From the NCBI RefSeq assembly GCF_000164135.1, contig NZ_GG770555.1, positions 896,129 to 960,128 on the forward strand: a stretch of 64,000 bases of DNA, in the 5' to 3' direction. The notes under the pieces were generated by a model. The model did no database searches. It worked only from the letters and a program-made list of their open reading frames with translations, and was not told the origin of the DNA. Source of the DNA: Mycobacterium parascrofulaceum ATCC BAA-614. GTDB lineage: Bacteria; Actinomycetota; Actinomycetes; Mycobacteriales; Mycobacteriaceae. Positions 52,832-61,200 of this stretch are shown one piece after another (position 1 is the stretch's first letter; the number at the start of each line of letters is the position of its first letter). Both the position numbers and the translations under genes were made by a program.

Positions 52832-53836
52832 TCAGTCGCGCGTTTTTCTGAAGTGGCGCGGTGACCGACCGGTCCACCGTTTGAACGCATGTGTGAAGTT
52901 CGTGAGGTCCGCGTACCCGAGTTCTGCCGCGATCTCGCTTACAGACACCGATCTGTCGAGAATTCGCAGAATTGCTCGCTCCTGCAAGAACGACTGACGT
53001 AATTCTCGAAAGGTGGTCCCCTCTTCGCGCAGGCGCCGCTTCAACGTGCTCGGGGATATCGAGAGCTCGCCCGCCGTCCGGCTGATGTTCGTTTTTCCGG
53101 GATCTTTCTCGAGCAGGTCCCTTACTTTTTCGGAGACCGACGTGTCACGTCGTTGATCGAGAGTTCGCTGCAAATCGGTGACGGCAATCCGGTACGCCAC
53201 AGGATCGGAGAATCGACAGACCTCCTCCAGCGTAGCCGCGGGAACGTGGACGAACGAGCTGGGGGCGTCGAAGAAGATCCGACCCGCCAACACTTCGTCA
53301 TGAAGAACCCACGACTCCGGCGCTGAATGACTCAGATGCAGTTCAATATTCGGTACGGCACCCGCGAGCATGTCGAGCAGACGCAACAGCGCCAGCCCAC
53401 CGTAGGTGACGGCCAGGCAGTTCAGGCCCGCGTCACCGGTGCGACCGGTGAGCCCGATCGTGAGGCCGCGTTCCGTCGAATGGAACGACGGGCTGAGGGC
53501 TGTGGTGATCACCGGCAGATAAGCAAGCAACTCGACAACCTCGGCTACCGAGCCCGCGCTGACCAAGGGAACACTGAGTGCCCCAAAGGACGTCAGTTTG
53601 GCGTGTTCAGCGAACGCGAAACCCAGACGGGTTCCCTGATCACAATCGAAATCGGAATATATCTCCCTGAACCACCGTAAGGGGACCTGCGCGTCGCGGC
53701 CCACCAACATCGACTCGGTGACGTGCTCGCGAACCATGATGCTGCGCAGCGCAATGCTGGCGTCATGCCCCAGCGCCTCACTGTCCAGCATCTGCAGGAA
53801 AGCCAGCGCTGGCATACCCGAGTCGTCGAGTTTCAC
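52832..53836 (-). CDS. AraC-family regulator of the CYP153 operon
   Basis: A 334-residue regulator with an arabinose-binding-like N-terminal domain and a C-terminal AraC double helix-turn-helix: ISRTAGELSISPSTLKRRLREEGTTFRELR and SVSVSEIAAELGYADLTNFTHAFKRWTGRSPRHFRK. GTG 53836 follows GGGAGG. It diverges from the ferredoxin-P450-reductase operon across 114 bases, the layout known for mycobacterial CYP153 alkane systems, so it probably activates them. It resembles VirS of the mymA locus in domain layout. The 282 bases behind it hold no convincing gene. Confidence 0.92.
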   Translation of the reverse strand: MKLDDSGMPALAFLQMLDSEALGHDASIALRSIMVREHVTESMLVGRDAQVPLRWFREIYSDFDCDQGTRLGFAFAEHAKLTSFGALSVPLVSAGSVAEVVELLAYLPVITTALSPSFHSTERGLTIGLTGRTGDAGLNCLAVTYGGLALLRLLDMLAGAVPNIELHLSHSAPESWVLHDEVLAGRIFFDAPSSFVHVPAATLEEVCRFSDPVAYRIAVTDLQRTLDQRRDTSVSEKVRDLLEKDPGKTNISRTAGELSISPSTLKRRLREEGTTFRELRQSFLQERAILRILDRSVSVSEIAAELGYADLTNFTHAFKRWTGRSPRHFRKTRD

Positions 53837-53950
53837 GTGCCTCCCTGCGCGTGAGCTAAAAACACAACTCTTTGACTCCTGCGAGTCTAGCGACGCTGGT
53901 CACGCGCGACAACACTAAAAAGAGAAGTTCCAGATTGAGGAGAGTTAATC

Positions 53951-54271
53951 ATGGCAGTCGTCACCTTCGTCTCTCATGACGGCGAGAAGTACGAAGCCCC
54001 CTTGGCCGAAGGGCAGTCCTTGATGCAGATTGCGGTCAATAACGCGGTGCCCGGCATCGACGGCGATTGCGGAGGGGAAGCCGCATGCGGAACATGCCAC
54101 GTGATCGTCGCTCCCGAGTGGTCGGACACGGTGGGACTCTGCGGCGCCAACGAAGAGGAGATGCTCGCGATGAACCCCGAGCGTCAGCGGACGTCGAGGC
54201 TGTCCTGCCAGATGGCCGCCTCCGAGGCATGGGATGGCTTGACGGTCGAGCTACCTGAGTTCCAGCTCTGA
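53951..54271 (+). CDS. [2Fe-2S] ferredoxin of the CYP153 system
   Basis: A 106-residue adrenodoxin/putidaredoxin-type ferredoxin. Cluster ligands Cys40, Cys46, Cys49 and Cys86 appear in DGDCGGEAACGTCHVIV and RTSRLSCQM. ATG 53951 follows GAGGAGAG. It delivers electrons from the reductase encoded two genes downstream to the P450 encoded 31 bases downstream. The three genes form one operon. Confidence 0.95.
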   Translation: MAVVTFVSHDGEKYEAPLAEGQSLMQIAVNNAVPGIDGDCGGEAACGTCHVIVAPEWSDTVGLCGANEEEMLAMNPERQRTSRLSCQMAASEAWDGLTVELPEFQL

Positions 54272-54301
54272 AACAACGTCATGGATTTGGAGGAAACAAT
54301 A

Positions 54302-55690
54302 ATGAGTATTCCCGCGGCAGTGGCCGCCAAAGCCCAGTCTGCCGTGCCTCTGGAGCTGCAAATCCGCGGCGCACACCTCTACGACAAGACACGTCGGTGG
54401 GTAACCGGAACCAATGGTAAGAAGATCTTCACCGAGACGCCCATTCCTCCGGTCGAGGACGTCGATATCGCCGACATCGATCTCAGCAACCCGTTCCTCT
54501 ACCGCCAAGGCCGCTGGAAGTCCTACTTCGAACGCGTGCGCAACGAGGCGCCGGTGCATTACCAGGCTCGCAGTCCGTTCGGCCCGTTCTGGTCGGTGAC
54601 CCGCCACGCGGACATCATCGCCGTCGACAAGAACCACGAGGCTTTCTCCGCAGAGCCGTTCATCATCATCGGGAGACCGCCTCGTTTTATGGACATCGCC
54701 ATGTTCATCGCGATGGATCCGCCACAACACGACTTGCAGCGCGCTTCCGTCCAAGGGGTTGTCGCGCCGAAGAACCTGCGCGAGATGGAGGGGCTGATCC
54801 GCTCGCGTGTCCAGGAAGTGCTGGACGATCTACCGGTGGATCAGCCGTTCAATTGGGTGCACCACGTCTCCATCGAACTGACAGCGCGCATGCTCGCGAC
54901 CCTGCTGGACTTCCCGTACGAGCAGCGGCACAAGCTCGTGGAATGGTCGGACCTCGCCACCTCCATGGAGCAAGCCAATGGCGGTCCTTCCGACAACGAC
55001 AGAGTGTTTCGTGGCATGGTCGACATGGCGAAGGGGCTCAGCGCTCTCTGGCATGACAAGGCGGCCCGTACCGCCAACGGGGAGCGACCGGGCTTCGATC
55101 TGATCACGATGCTGCAGGCCAACGAGGACACTAAGGATCTCATCGACCGCCCGATGGAATTCCTCGGCAATTTGGTATTGCTGATCGTCGGGGGAAACGA
55201 CACGACTCGCAACTCGATGAGCGGAGGGGTTCTCGCCTTGAACCAGTTCCCCGATCAGTTCGAGAAGTTGAAGGCGAACCCTGACCTGATTCCCAACATG
55301 GTGTCCGAGATCATTCGCTGGCAGACCCCGTTGGCGTACATGCGCCGAGTCGCGAAAAAAGACATCATGTTGAACGGGCAATTCATCCGCAAGGGCGACA
55401 AGGTCGTGATGTGGTACGCCTCTGGTAACCGCGATGAGCGTGTCTTCGAGCGGGCCGATGAGTTGATCATCGATAGGAGCAACGCCCGCAATCACATCTC
55501 GTTCGGGTTCGGCGTGCACAGGTGCATGGGAAACCGACTTGCTGAGTTGCAGCTTCGAATCCTGTGGGAGGAATTGCTCCCTCGCTTTGAGAACATCGAG
55601 GTGGTCGGCGAACCCGAGTATGTGCAATCGAATTTCGTCAGGGGTATCAGCAAGCTGATGGTTCGCCTCACTCCCAGGCCGAGTGCATGA
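54302..55690 (+). CDS. Cytochrome P450, CYP153-type terminal alkane hydroxylase
   Basis: A 462-residue class I P450. MFIAMDPPQHDLQRASVQGVVAPKNL, I-helix LIVGGNDTTRNSMSGG, ExxR in EIIRW, and heme loop ISFGFGVHRCMGNRLAELQLRILWEEL with ligand Cys408 match the CYP153A family, which hydroxylates the terminal carbon of n-alkanes, fatty acids and limonene-like terpenes. ATG 54302 follows GGAGGAAA. The setting between ferredoxin and reductase genes with a divergent AraC regulator is that of the soluble CYP153A6 system of Mycobacterium HXN-1500. The reductase start overlaps the stop (ATGA). Confidence 0.93.
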   Translation: MSIPAAVAAKAQSAVPLELQIRGAHLYDKTRRWVTGTNGKKIFTETPIPPVEDVDIADIDLSNPFLYRQGRWKSYFERVRNEAPVHYQARSPFGPFWSVTRHADIIAVDKNHEAFSAEPFIIIGRPPRFMDIAMFIAMDPPQHDLQRASVQGVVAPKNLREMEGLIRSRVQEVLDDLPVDQPFNWVHHVSIELTARMLATLLDFPYEQRHKLVEWSDLATSMEQANGGPSDNDRVFRGMVDMAKGLSALWHDKAARTANGERPGFDLITMLQANEDTKDLIDRPMEFLGNLVLLIVGGNDTTRNSMSGGVLALNQFPDQFEKLKANPDLIPNMVSEIIRWQTPLAYMRRVAKKDIMLNGQFIRKGDKVVMWYASGNRDERVFERADELIIDRSNARNHISFGFGVHRCMGNRLAELQLRILWEELLPRFENIEVVGEPEYVQSNFVRGISKLMVRLTPRPSA

Positions 55691-56886
55691 CTCCCGAACG
55701 AGCGGTGATCGTCGGCGCGAGCCACGCCGGCGCGCAGTTGGCAGCTAATCTTCGAAGGGAGGGGTGGTCTGGGGAGGTCGTGCTCATCGGCGACGAGGGG
55801 GGACTGCCCTACCACCGGCCTCCGTTGTCGAAGGGATACCTGGCCGGCAAGAACGGCCTCGACGACCTCCTGATTCGCGGCGCTGATTTCTACGAAAAGC
55901 AGCACATTCGACTCTTGAATGCGACCGTGGAGGCGATCCACCGGAGTGCCAAGCGTGTGTCTCTGAGCACCGGCGACACGCTGACGTACACCAAGCTCGC
56001 GTTGTGCACCGGCGCAAGGGCCAGACGACTCCCCACACCAGGGGTGGATCTTCCCGGAATTCACTACCTGCGTACCGCTGCAGACGTCGAGTTGATCCGT
56101 GCCGCCGCCACACCGGGTCGGAGGGTTGTGATCGTGGGCGGCGGTTACATCGGGTTGGAAACGGCGGCCTCGCTGTGTTCGCTCGGCATGAACGTCACCG
56201 TCCTCGAGGCAACCGAGCGTGTACTCGAAAGGGTCACCGCGCCGGAGGTTTCCGCGTTTTACACGCGAATCCACCGCGGCGAGGGAGTGGAGATCCGAAC
56301 ACACGCCCTCGTCGAAGCCTTCTCCGGTAACGGTGGGGTGCAGGAGGTCGTGCTGGCTGACGGCGAATCGATCCCCGCCGACTTGGTCATCGTCGGCGTC
56401 GGTGTGGTGCCGAACACCGAGCTCGCCTCGGCCGCAGGATTATCCGTCGACAACGGCATCGTGATCGACGACCAGGCCCGCACCAGCGACCCCGACATCG
56501 TGGCCGCCGGCGACTGCACGAGCCACACCATGGCTCGATACGGCTCGCGTATTCGTTTGGAATCCGTATCGAGCGCCGGCGAGCAGGCCAAGATCGCTGC
56601 GGCGACAATCTGCGGAAAACACAGCGCAATCGCTGCGCTTCCGTGGTTCTGGTCCGACCAGTACGATCTCAAACTCCAGATTGCCGGTCTCAACGCCGGA
56701 TACGACGAACTGTTGCTCAGTGGTGACCCGTCGCGTGACCGTGACTTCAGCTGCTTCTACTTCCGCGAGGGCGAACTCATCGCCGCCGACTGCGTCAATC
56801 GTCCTCGCGATTTCATGTCCAGTAAGCGGGCCATCAGCCAGCAGCTCCGAGTTGACCGCTCAGAGCTCCTCGCCGGCTCGATCTGA
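55687..56886 (+). CDS. FAD-dependent ferredoxin reductase of the CYP153 system
   Basis: A 399-residue putidaredoxin-reductase-like flavoprotein: FAD loop AVIVGASHAGAQLAANLRREGW, NADH loop RRVVIVGGGYIGLETAASLCSLG, PDIVAAGDCTSHTMAR and PWFWSDQYDLKLQIAGL. It passes electrons from NADH to the ferredoxin encoded at 53951. ATG 55687 overlaps the P450 stop as ATGA, so production is coupled. Length and order fit the family. Convergent with a TetR gene 17 bases on. Confidence 0.94.
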   Translation: MTPERAVIVGASHAGAQLAANLRREGWSGEVVLIGDEGGLPYHRPPLSKGYLAGKNGLDDLLIRGADFYEKQHIRLLNATVEAIHRSAKRVSLSTGDTLTYTKLALCTGARARRLPTPGVDLPGIHYLRTAADVELIRAAATPGRRVVIVGGGYIGLETAASLCSLGMNVTVLEATERVLERVTAPEVSAFYTRIHRGEGVEIRTHALVEAFSGNGGVQEVVLADGESIPADLVIVGVGVVPNTELASAAGLSVDNGIVIDDQARTSDPDIVAAGDCTSHTMARYGSRIRLESVSSAGEQAKIAAATICGKHSAIAALPWFWSDQYDLKLQIAGLNAGYDELLLSGDPSRDRDFSCFYFREGELIAADCVNRPRDFMSSKRAISQQLRVDRSELLAGSI

Positions 56887-56902
56887 CACGAGAGCTTGCT
56901 GG

Positions 56903-57523
56903 CTACAAACTGTGGACAACTCCCAGGTACCTGAGTGCTACGCGGGAGATCCGCTCACCGGTGGTGGCGATGTCCGCGGCGGGGAGTACAACATGACTCA
57001 CTGTCAGTCGCACCAGAACATCTGCGACCTCCTCAACGTCTTCGGGATCGAGATCGTCGAAGTGGTCGTTAAACCACGTGATCAGAGCCGCGGAGCAGAG
57101 CTGAAGCAGGGAAGCCGACGTCGGCAGAAGAGGTAGGACTCCAGTAGACGACGAGCCACCGCGATCATTCCCCGAAGCGTTGGACGTCAGAACTGCCTTG
57201 AGGAGCGGGCTGTCTTCTGCTTCACAGAGGGTGAATTGCACCGCTGCGGTGATGCCGCCCCGCACGTCGCCCACGTGTTCGGCAAGGACGGCAAGAATGC
57301 CTTCCATAAAGCGCTGGCCCTCCGACACCACAAGCGCGTCGCCGAGCCCCTGTTTGTCGCCGAACTCTTTGTACAACGTCGGGCGGGAGACGCCGACCGA
57401 TTCGGCAACCTCGCTCATCCGGACCTGATCCCAGCCCTTCTCGATGGCGAGTTCTCGTGTCGCCCTCAAAACCTTTTCGCGCACATGCCGGCGGAAAGAC
57501 ACCCGCACTGGTTCAGTTGGCAT
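56903..57523 (-). CDS. TetR-family transcriptional regulator (AlkU-like)
   Basis: A 206-residue regulator. LRATRELAIEKGWDQVRMSEVAESVGVSRPTLYKEFGDKQGLGDALV is the DNA-binding domain. The ligand domain includes HVGDVRGGITAAVQFTLCEAEDSPLLKAVL. Very similar TetR proteins follow alkB- or CYP153-type alkane operons in mycobacteria, by memory, and may tune them. It ends convergently 17 bases from the reductase stop. ATG 57523 has a weak ribosome-binding site. Confidence 0.88.
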   Translation of the reverse strand: MPTEPVRVSFRRHVREKVLRATRELAIEKGWDQVRMSEVAESVGVSRPTLYKEFGDKQGLGDALVVSEGQRFMEGILAVLAEHVGDVRGGITAAVQFTLCEAEDSPLLKAVLTSNASGNDRGGSSSTGVLPLLPTSASLLQLCSAALITWFNDHFDDLDPEDVEEVADVLVRLTVSHVVLPAADIATTGERISRVALRYLGVVHSL

Positions 57524-57574
57524 AGGAGCAGGATAGGCGCCAGCCCTACATGGGCAGTCAACCGACAGCAGGGT

Positions 57575-58486
57575 TCATATGGTCCTGTCGAGGAATTCGA
57601 CGACCGCCGTCGAGAATGCGTCGTTGTTGTCGCCGGCAATCATGTGTCCCGCGCCCGACACGTCAACGGTTTGCGCGTGCGGAACGACGGTCAGGAAATG
57701 CCTTACTGTCTCTTCGGAGACGATGTCAGATAGTAGGCCCCGGACCAGCAGCGTTGGCGCGGACACCTGCCGCGCACCATCGAGAAGGAAGGCGCTCATC
57801 ATCTCGAAGTACTCAGCGCCCTCGTCTGGATCACCCTGCAGGAACTGGAAATTCGACGTCACGAAGGCTGGATCCCATCGCCAGGACCAGCGACCGTCTT
57901 CGCGACGGGCGAGGACTTTTCGGAGCCCGTCGAGGTTTTCGGGGCGAGGGCGGTGCGGGTTGTAGGCGGCGATCACGTCAGCGGCCGACTCTAGGCTGTC
58001 GAAACCTTCGGGGTGTGCCGACATGAACGCTACGACTCGTCGGGCGCCGTCCATCTCCATTCTCGGAGTGACGTCAACCAGCACGACGGCCTGCCATAGA
58101 TCCGGCGGGGCGAGCAAGTGTGTTCCGAGAATGGTCAACCCGCCCAGAGATGCGCCGATCGCGGCGACGGGGCGGCCGGAATCGGCGTATGAGCGCACGG
58201 CCAATAGGTCGGACCCCAGCCGGTCCATGTCGTAGCGTCCGTCGGGGTCCCAGTCGCTGTCCCCGTGTCCCCTGGTGTCGTACGCGGCCACCGTGTATCC
58301 CCGCTGGTGCAGGCGTTGGGCGGTGACGTCCCAGGCGTGTCGGCTTTGACCGCCGCCGTGAAGGAGCAACACGACCGCCCGCGGTGCGTCACAGTGGTAG
58401 AGGTCGACGGCCAGCGCCAGCCCGTCTGCCGTGGGCACGCGCTCGACCACAGGAGCCGACGAATCGCCTGTTCTCTTTGCCGACAT
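57575..58486 (-). CDS. Alpha/beta hydrolase
   Basis: A 303-residue hydrolase: VVLLLHGGGQSRHAWDVTAQRLHQRGYTVAAYDTRGHGDS (oxyanion region), nucleophile in AAIGASLGGLTIL, Asp near LLVRGLLSDIVSEE and the catalytic His in VSGAGHMIAGDNNDAF. ATG 58486 shares one base with the upstream thioesterase stop (TGATG), so these two are coupled. Substrate unknown; ester, lactone or thioester hydrolysis in alkane or terpenoid breakdown is likely. Confidence 0.88.
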   Translation of the reverse strand: MSAKRTGDSSAPVVERVPTADGLALAVDLYHCDAPRAVVLLLHGGGQSRHAWDVTAQRLHQRGYTVAAYDTRGHGDSDWDPDGRYDMDRLGSDLLAVRSYADSGRPVAAIGASLGGLTILGTHLLAPPDLWQAVVLVDVTPRMEMDGARRVVAFMSAHPEGFDSLESAADVIAAYNPHRPRPENLDGLRKVLARREDGRWSWRWDPAFVTSNFQFLQGDPDEGAEYFEMMSAFLLDGARQVSAPTLLVRGLLSDIVSEETVRHFLTVVPHAQTVDVSGAGHMIAGDNNDAFSTAVVEFLDRTI

Positions 58487-58923
58487 CAGGAGCTCGTCTT
58501 CGGTGCGACGACGGTGACGGTTCCCTGGGCCGCACACACCGCTCTGCCGTCGTTGCAGATGTCGATCCGCGCCACCCCGCTGGTTCTGCCCAGCGCGATG
58601 ATCTCAGCTGTGGCTACACAGGTGCCGCTGGAGACCGGACGAAGCAGATTCAGTTTGAACTCCGTTGTCGCGACCCAAGATCCCAGTGGAATCACGGGAT
58701 AAAACACCACGCCGAGGCAGTGGTCGACCATGGCCGATAAGCAGCCCCCATGCAGGTTGCCGAACGGCGTCTTCAGGTCGTCGCGTGCGTCCATCTCCGC
58801 GACGAGCCGTCCCGCAGCGAATTCGGTGTGACGGAAGCCGAGGTAACCGGCCAACCCGCCCGTGGTTTCTGCTGCGCTCTTGAGTTGCTCAGCGACCTGT
58901 TCGTTGAACGTGGTGAATTGCAC
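58486..58923 (-). CDS. PaaI-type hot-dog thioesterase
   Basis: A 145-residue hot-dog thioesterase. The active-site pattern FGNLHGGCLSAMVDHCLGVVF matches PaaI/YigI-type acyl-CoA thioesterases, with TTEFKLNLLRPVSSGTCVATAEIIALGRTSGVARIDI for the central strands. It would release CoA from stalled acyl-CoA intermediates. Coupled to the downstream alpha/beta hydrolase gene. It lies 45 bases from the next TetR gene, on the same strand. Confidence 0.88.
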   Translation of the reverse strand: MQFTTFNEQVAEQLKSAAETTGGLAGYLGFRHTEFAAGRLVAEMDARDDLKTPFGNLHGGCLSAMVDHCLGVVFYPVIPLGSWVATTEFKLNLLRPVSSGTCVATAEIIALGRTSGVARIDICNDGRAVCAAQGTVTVVAPKTSS

Positions 58924-58968
58924 AGGCCCTCCTACCTCATCTGCCGTCGAGACATTACTCCATAGATG

Positions 58969-59598
58969 TCACATCGGTCGAGCGTGGTCACCCGCCAGGA
59001 TCGCCGGAAGGAGAAACCTCGACAGAAACGCCCGGAGTCCGTCACGACTGCGCTCCCGCGGCCCTCGAACAGTCAGCAGGCTCAGTATCGTGCGGACAAC
59101 CCACTCGGCGGCGTCGTCGACGGAGACGCCCGGTTCCACGCAACTCCAGTGTCTGGTGAAGATGGGACGCAGAAATTCGGTGACGATTTCGAAGAGGGAC
59201 GTCGAGGTCCCCGCCGCGAGACCCACGCCGGCTAGTTCCTCGTCGCTGCCGAACAACAATCCGATGATCTCTTCGCGGCGCGCGGCCTCAACCGTGTATT
59301 CCACGAAGTCGACGAGCGCGGAGCCCAGGTCGGCGTGCGCCGCGATCCGCGGGCTGATGCGGTCGAGATAGCGCTCGGCGGCGCGAATGATGACGCCCGA
59401 CATCACCGCCTCCCGACTGGGGAAGTAGCGATACACCGTTGCCCTGGACACACCCGCTGTTCTGCCGATGTCCTCCATAGTCGTGCCCACCACACCGCAA
59501 CTCTCGAGGCACCGCTCGGCAGCATCGAGCAACCGGTCGCGAGCGGACCCACGATCTGTCGGCGCGGCGGCGCCCCATCTCAACAACCTCGTCGACAC
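58969..59598 (-). CDS. TetR-family transcriptional regulator
   Basis: A 209-residue TetR regulator: RDRLLDAAERCLESCGVVGTTMEDIGRTAGVSRATVYRYFPSREAVMSGVI, then a helical ligand domain (LLFGSDEELAGVGLAAGTSTSLFEIVTEFLRP). GTG 59598 starts VSTRLLRWGAAAPTDRGSARD; an in-frame ATG at 59655 would extend it by 19 residues. Divergent from the thiolase-like gene across about 96 bases, it probably controls both that operon and the leftward thioesterase-hydrolase genes. Confidence 0.87.
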   Translation of the reverse strand: MSTRLLRWGAAAPTDRGSARDRLLDAAERCLESCGVVGTTMEDIGRTAGVSRATVYRYFPSREAVMSGVIIRAAERYLDRISPRIAAHADLGSALVDFVEYTVEAARREEIIGLLFGSDEELAGVGLAAGTSTSLFEIVTEFLRPIFTRHWSCVEPGVSVDDAAEWVVRTILSLLTVRGPRERSRDGLRAFLSRFLLPAILAGDHARPM

Positions 59599-59694
59599 AC
59601 AGCCAGTATGCCGCGCGCGCACACCATTGTGACTTGCCCACGCACATGACACCATCGCAGTTATGTCTCAAGTCAGCCCCGTGGCCCTGAGCGG

Positions 59695-61200
59695 ATGCCG
59701 ATGCCGATGTTGGTAGAAGCGCGTACCCCGGTTGTCGTCGGCGTGGGCGAAGTTACCCATCGCGGGAACGACTTCGTGGACCCGATCGACTTGGCGGTAG
59801 AAGCCGCACGCCGCGCGGTCAAAGACGCAGGTCGCCCGGTCGAGCGGCGCATCGACACCGTCGCGACTCCCGGCATCCTGGTCATACCGCGCGACAATCC
59901 CGCCAGCAGGATCGCCGAAGCGATGCACATCAGTCCCGCCCGCCGCATCAGCTGTCCCGTCGGCGGAAACACCCCGCAGTATCTCGTCGAGGTGTTGGGT
60001 GGCGAAATACGCGAAGGCCGTGCAGATGTCGTCCTGGTCGTCGGGGCGGAGAGCGGGCATTCCGCACGCAAGCTTCAGGGCAGGGCACTTCTCGACTCGC
60101 CGCCCCCACCCCGCTCCGGCGACGAATCCCTGGGCGACGCCCGCCCCGGGCTGAGTCAAGCCGAATTGTCGGTGGGTCTGAGTTGGCCGCACGAGGTGTA
60201 TCCCATCTTCGAGTCCGCGATCGCCGCGCGCCACGGCCGCGACTTCGATGCTCAACGGGAGTGGCTGGGCACGCTGATGGCACCGTTCACAGCCGAGGCG
60301 GCACGCCATCCGGAACAGGCCTGGTTCCCACGCGCACGAAGTGCCACCGAACTCAGCGAAGTCACCGCGGAAAACCGCATGGTCTGCTTGCCCTATCCCA
60401 AGTTGCTCAACAGCATCATGTCCGTCGACATGGCTGCCGCCTTCATTCTCATGGCGGCCGAGGTGGCGGACGAATTGGGCGTCGCGCGCGATCGTTGGGT
60501 CTTTCCCTGGTCAGCAGCGACTTGCAACGACGTGTACTTCCCCGTGGAACGGCCGGACCTCAGTCGCTCATCGGGTATCGAGGTAGCGGCACGGAAGGCT
60601 CTCAATGCGGGGCGGTTGACCATCGACGACATCCGGTGGTTCGATCTCTACTCCTGCTTCCCGTCGGCAATTGAGATGACTGCCGAGGCTCTCGACTTGG
60701 ACCCCCTCGACGACAGAGGCCTCACAGTAACCGGAGGCCTGCCGTATCACGGCGGTCCCGGAAACAATTACGTCAGCCACTCGATCGTTGAGATGGTCCG
60801 ACGGTGTAGACGCGACCCAACCGATGTCGGACTCGTCACCGGCCTCGGGTGGTATTCGACGAAGCATTCGGTCGGTCTGTGGTCGGCCACCCCGCCACCA
60901 ACCGGGTGGCGACTGCTCGACACGGCGGTCGAGCAAGCTCAGATCGATTCATCGAGGTTGGGTGTCGCAGGCGTCGACGAGGCGACCGGTTGCGCGACAG
61001 TGGACGGATACACCGTCGTCTACGACCGAGACGGGCAACCTCGATGGACTCCGATCATCGCGCACCTGTCCGACGGGCGAAGAGTCGTCGCACGCAGCGA
61101 CGATCCGCAGATTGCCGAGGCGATGGGCGGGGAAATGTATGTAGGTAAAACGGTGTGCCTCCGAAACACAGGGTCGTTCACCGGATTCGAGCTTCCATGA
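59695..61200 (+). CDS. Thiolase-like acetyl-CoA acetyltransferase (atypical)
   Basis: A 501-residue thiolase-superfamily protein of the long, mycobacterial type. RTPVVVGVGEVTHRGNDFVDPIDLAVEAARRAVKDAG, GGNTPQYLVEVLGGEIREGRADVVLVVGAESGHSARKL, WFDLYSCFPSAIEMTAEAL and TVTGGLPYHGGPGNNYVSHSIVEMVRR are visible. The usual nucleophilic Cys at the end of the first domain is not obvious (CPVGGNTPQ is the nearest), so the chemistry may be non-canonical. Three in-frame ATG codons (59695, 59701, 59707) compete as start. The stop overlaps the alcohol dehydrogenase start (ATGA). Confidence 0.8.
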   Translation: MPMPMLVEARTPVVVGVGEVTHRGNDFVDPIDLAVEAARRAVKDAGRPVERRIDTVATPGILVIPRDNPASRIAEAMHISPARRISCPVGGNTPQYLVEVLGGEIREGRADVVLVVGAESGHSARKLQGRALLDSPPPPRSGDESLGDARPGLSQAELSVGLSWPHEVYPIFESAIAARHGRDFDAQREWLGTLMAPFTAEAARHPEQAWFPRARSATELSEVTAENRMVCLPYPKLLNSIMSVDMAAAFILMAAEVADELGVARDRWVFPWSAATCNDVYFPVERPDLSRSSGIEVAARKALNAGRLTIDDIRWFDLYSCFPSAIEMTAEALDLDPLDDRGLTVTGGLPYHGGPGNNYVSHSIVEMVRRCRRDPTDVGLVTGLGWYSTKHSVGLWSATPPPTGWRLLDTAVEQAQIDSSRLGVAGVDEATGCATVDGYTVVYDRDGQPRWTPIIAHLSDGRRVVARSDDPQIAEAMGGEMYVGKTVCLRNTGSFTGFELP

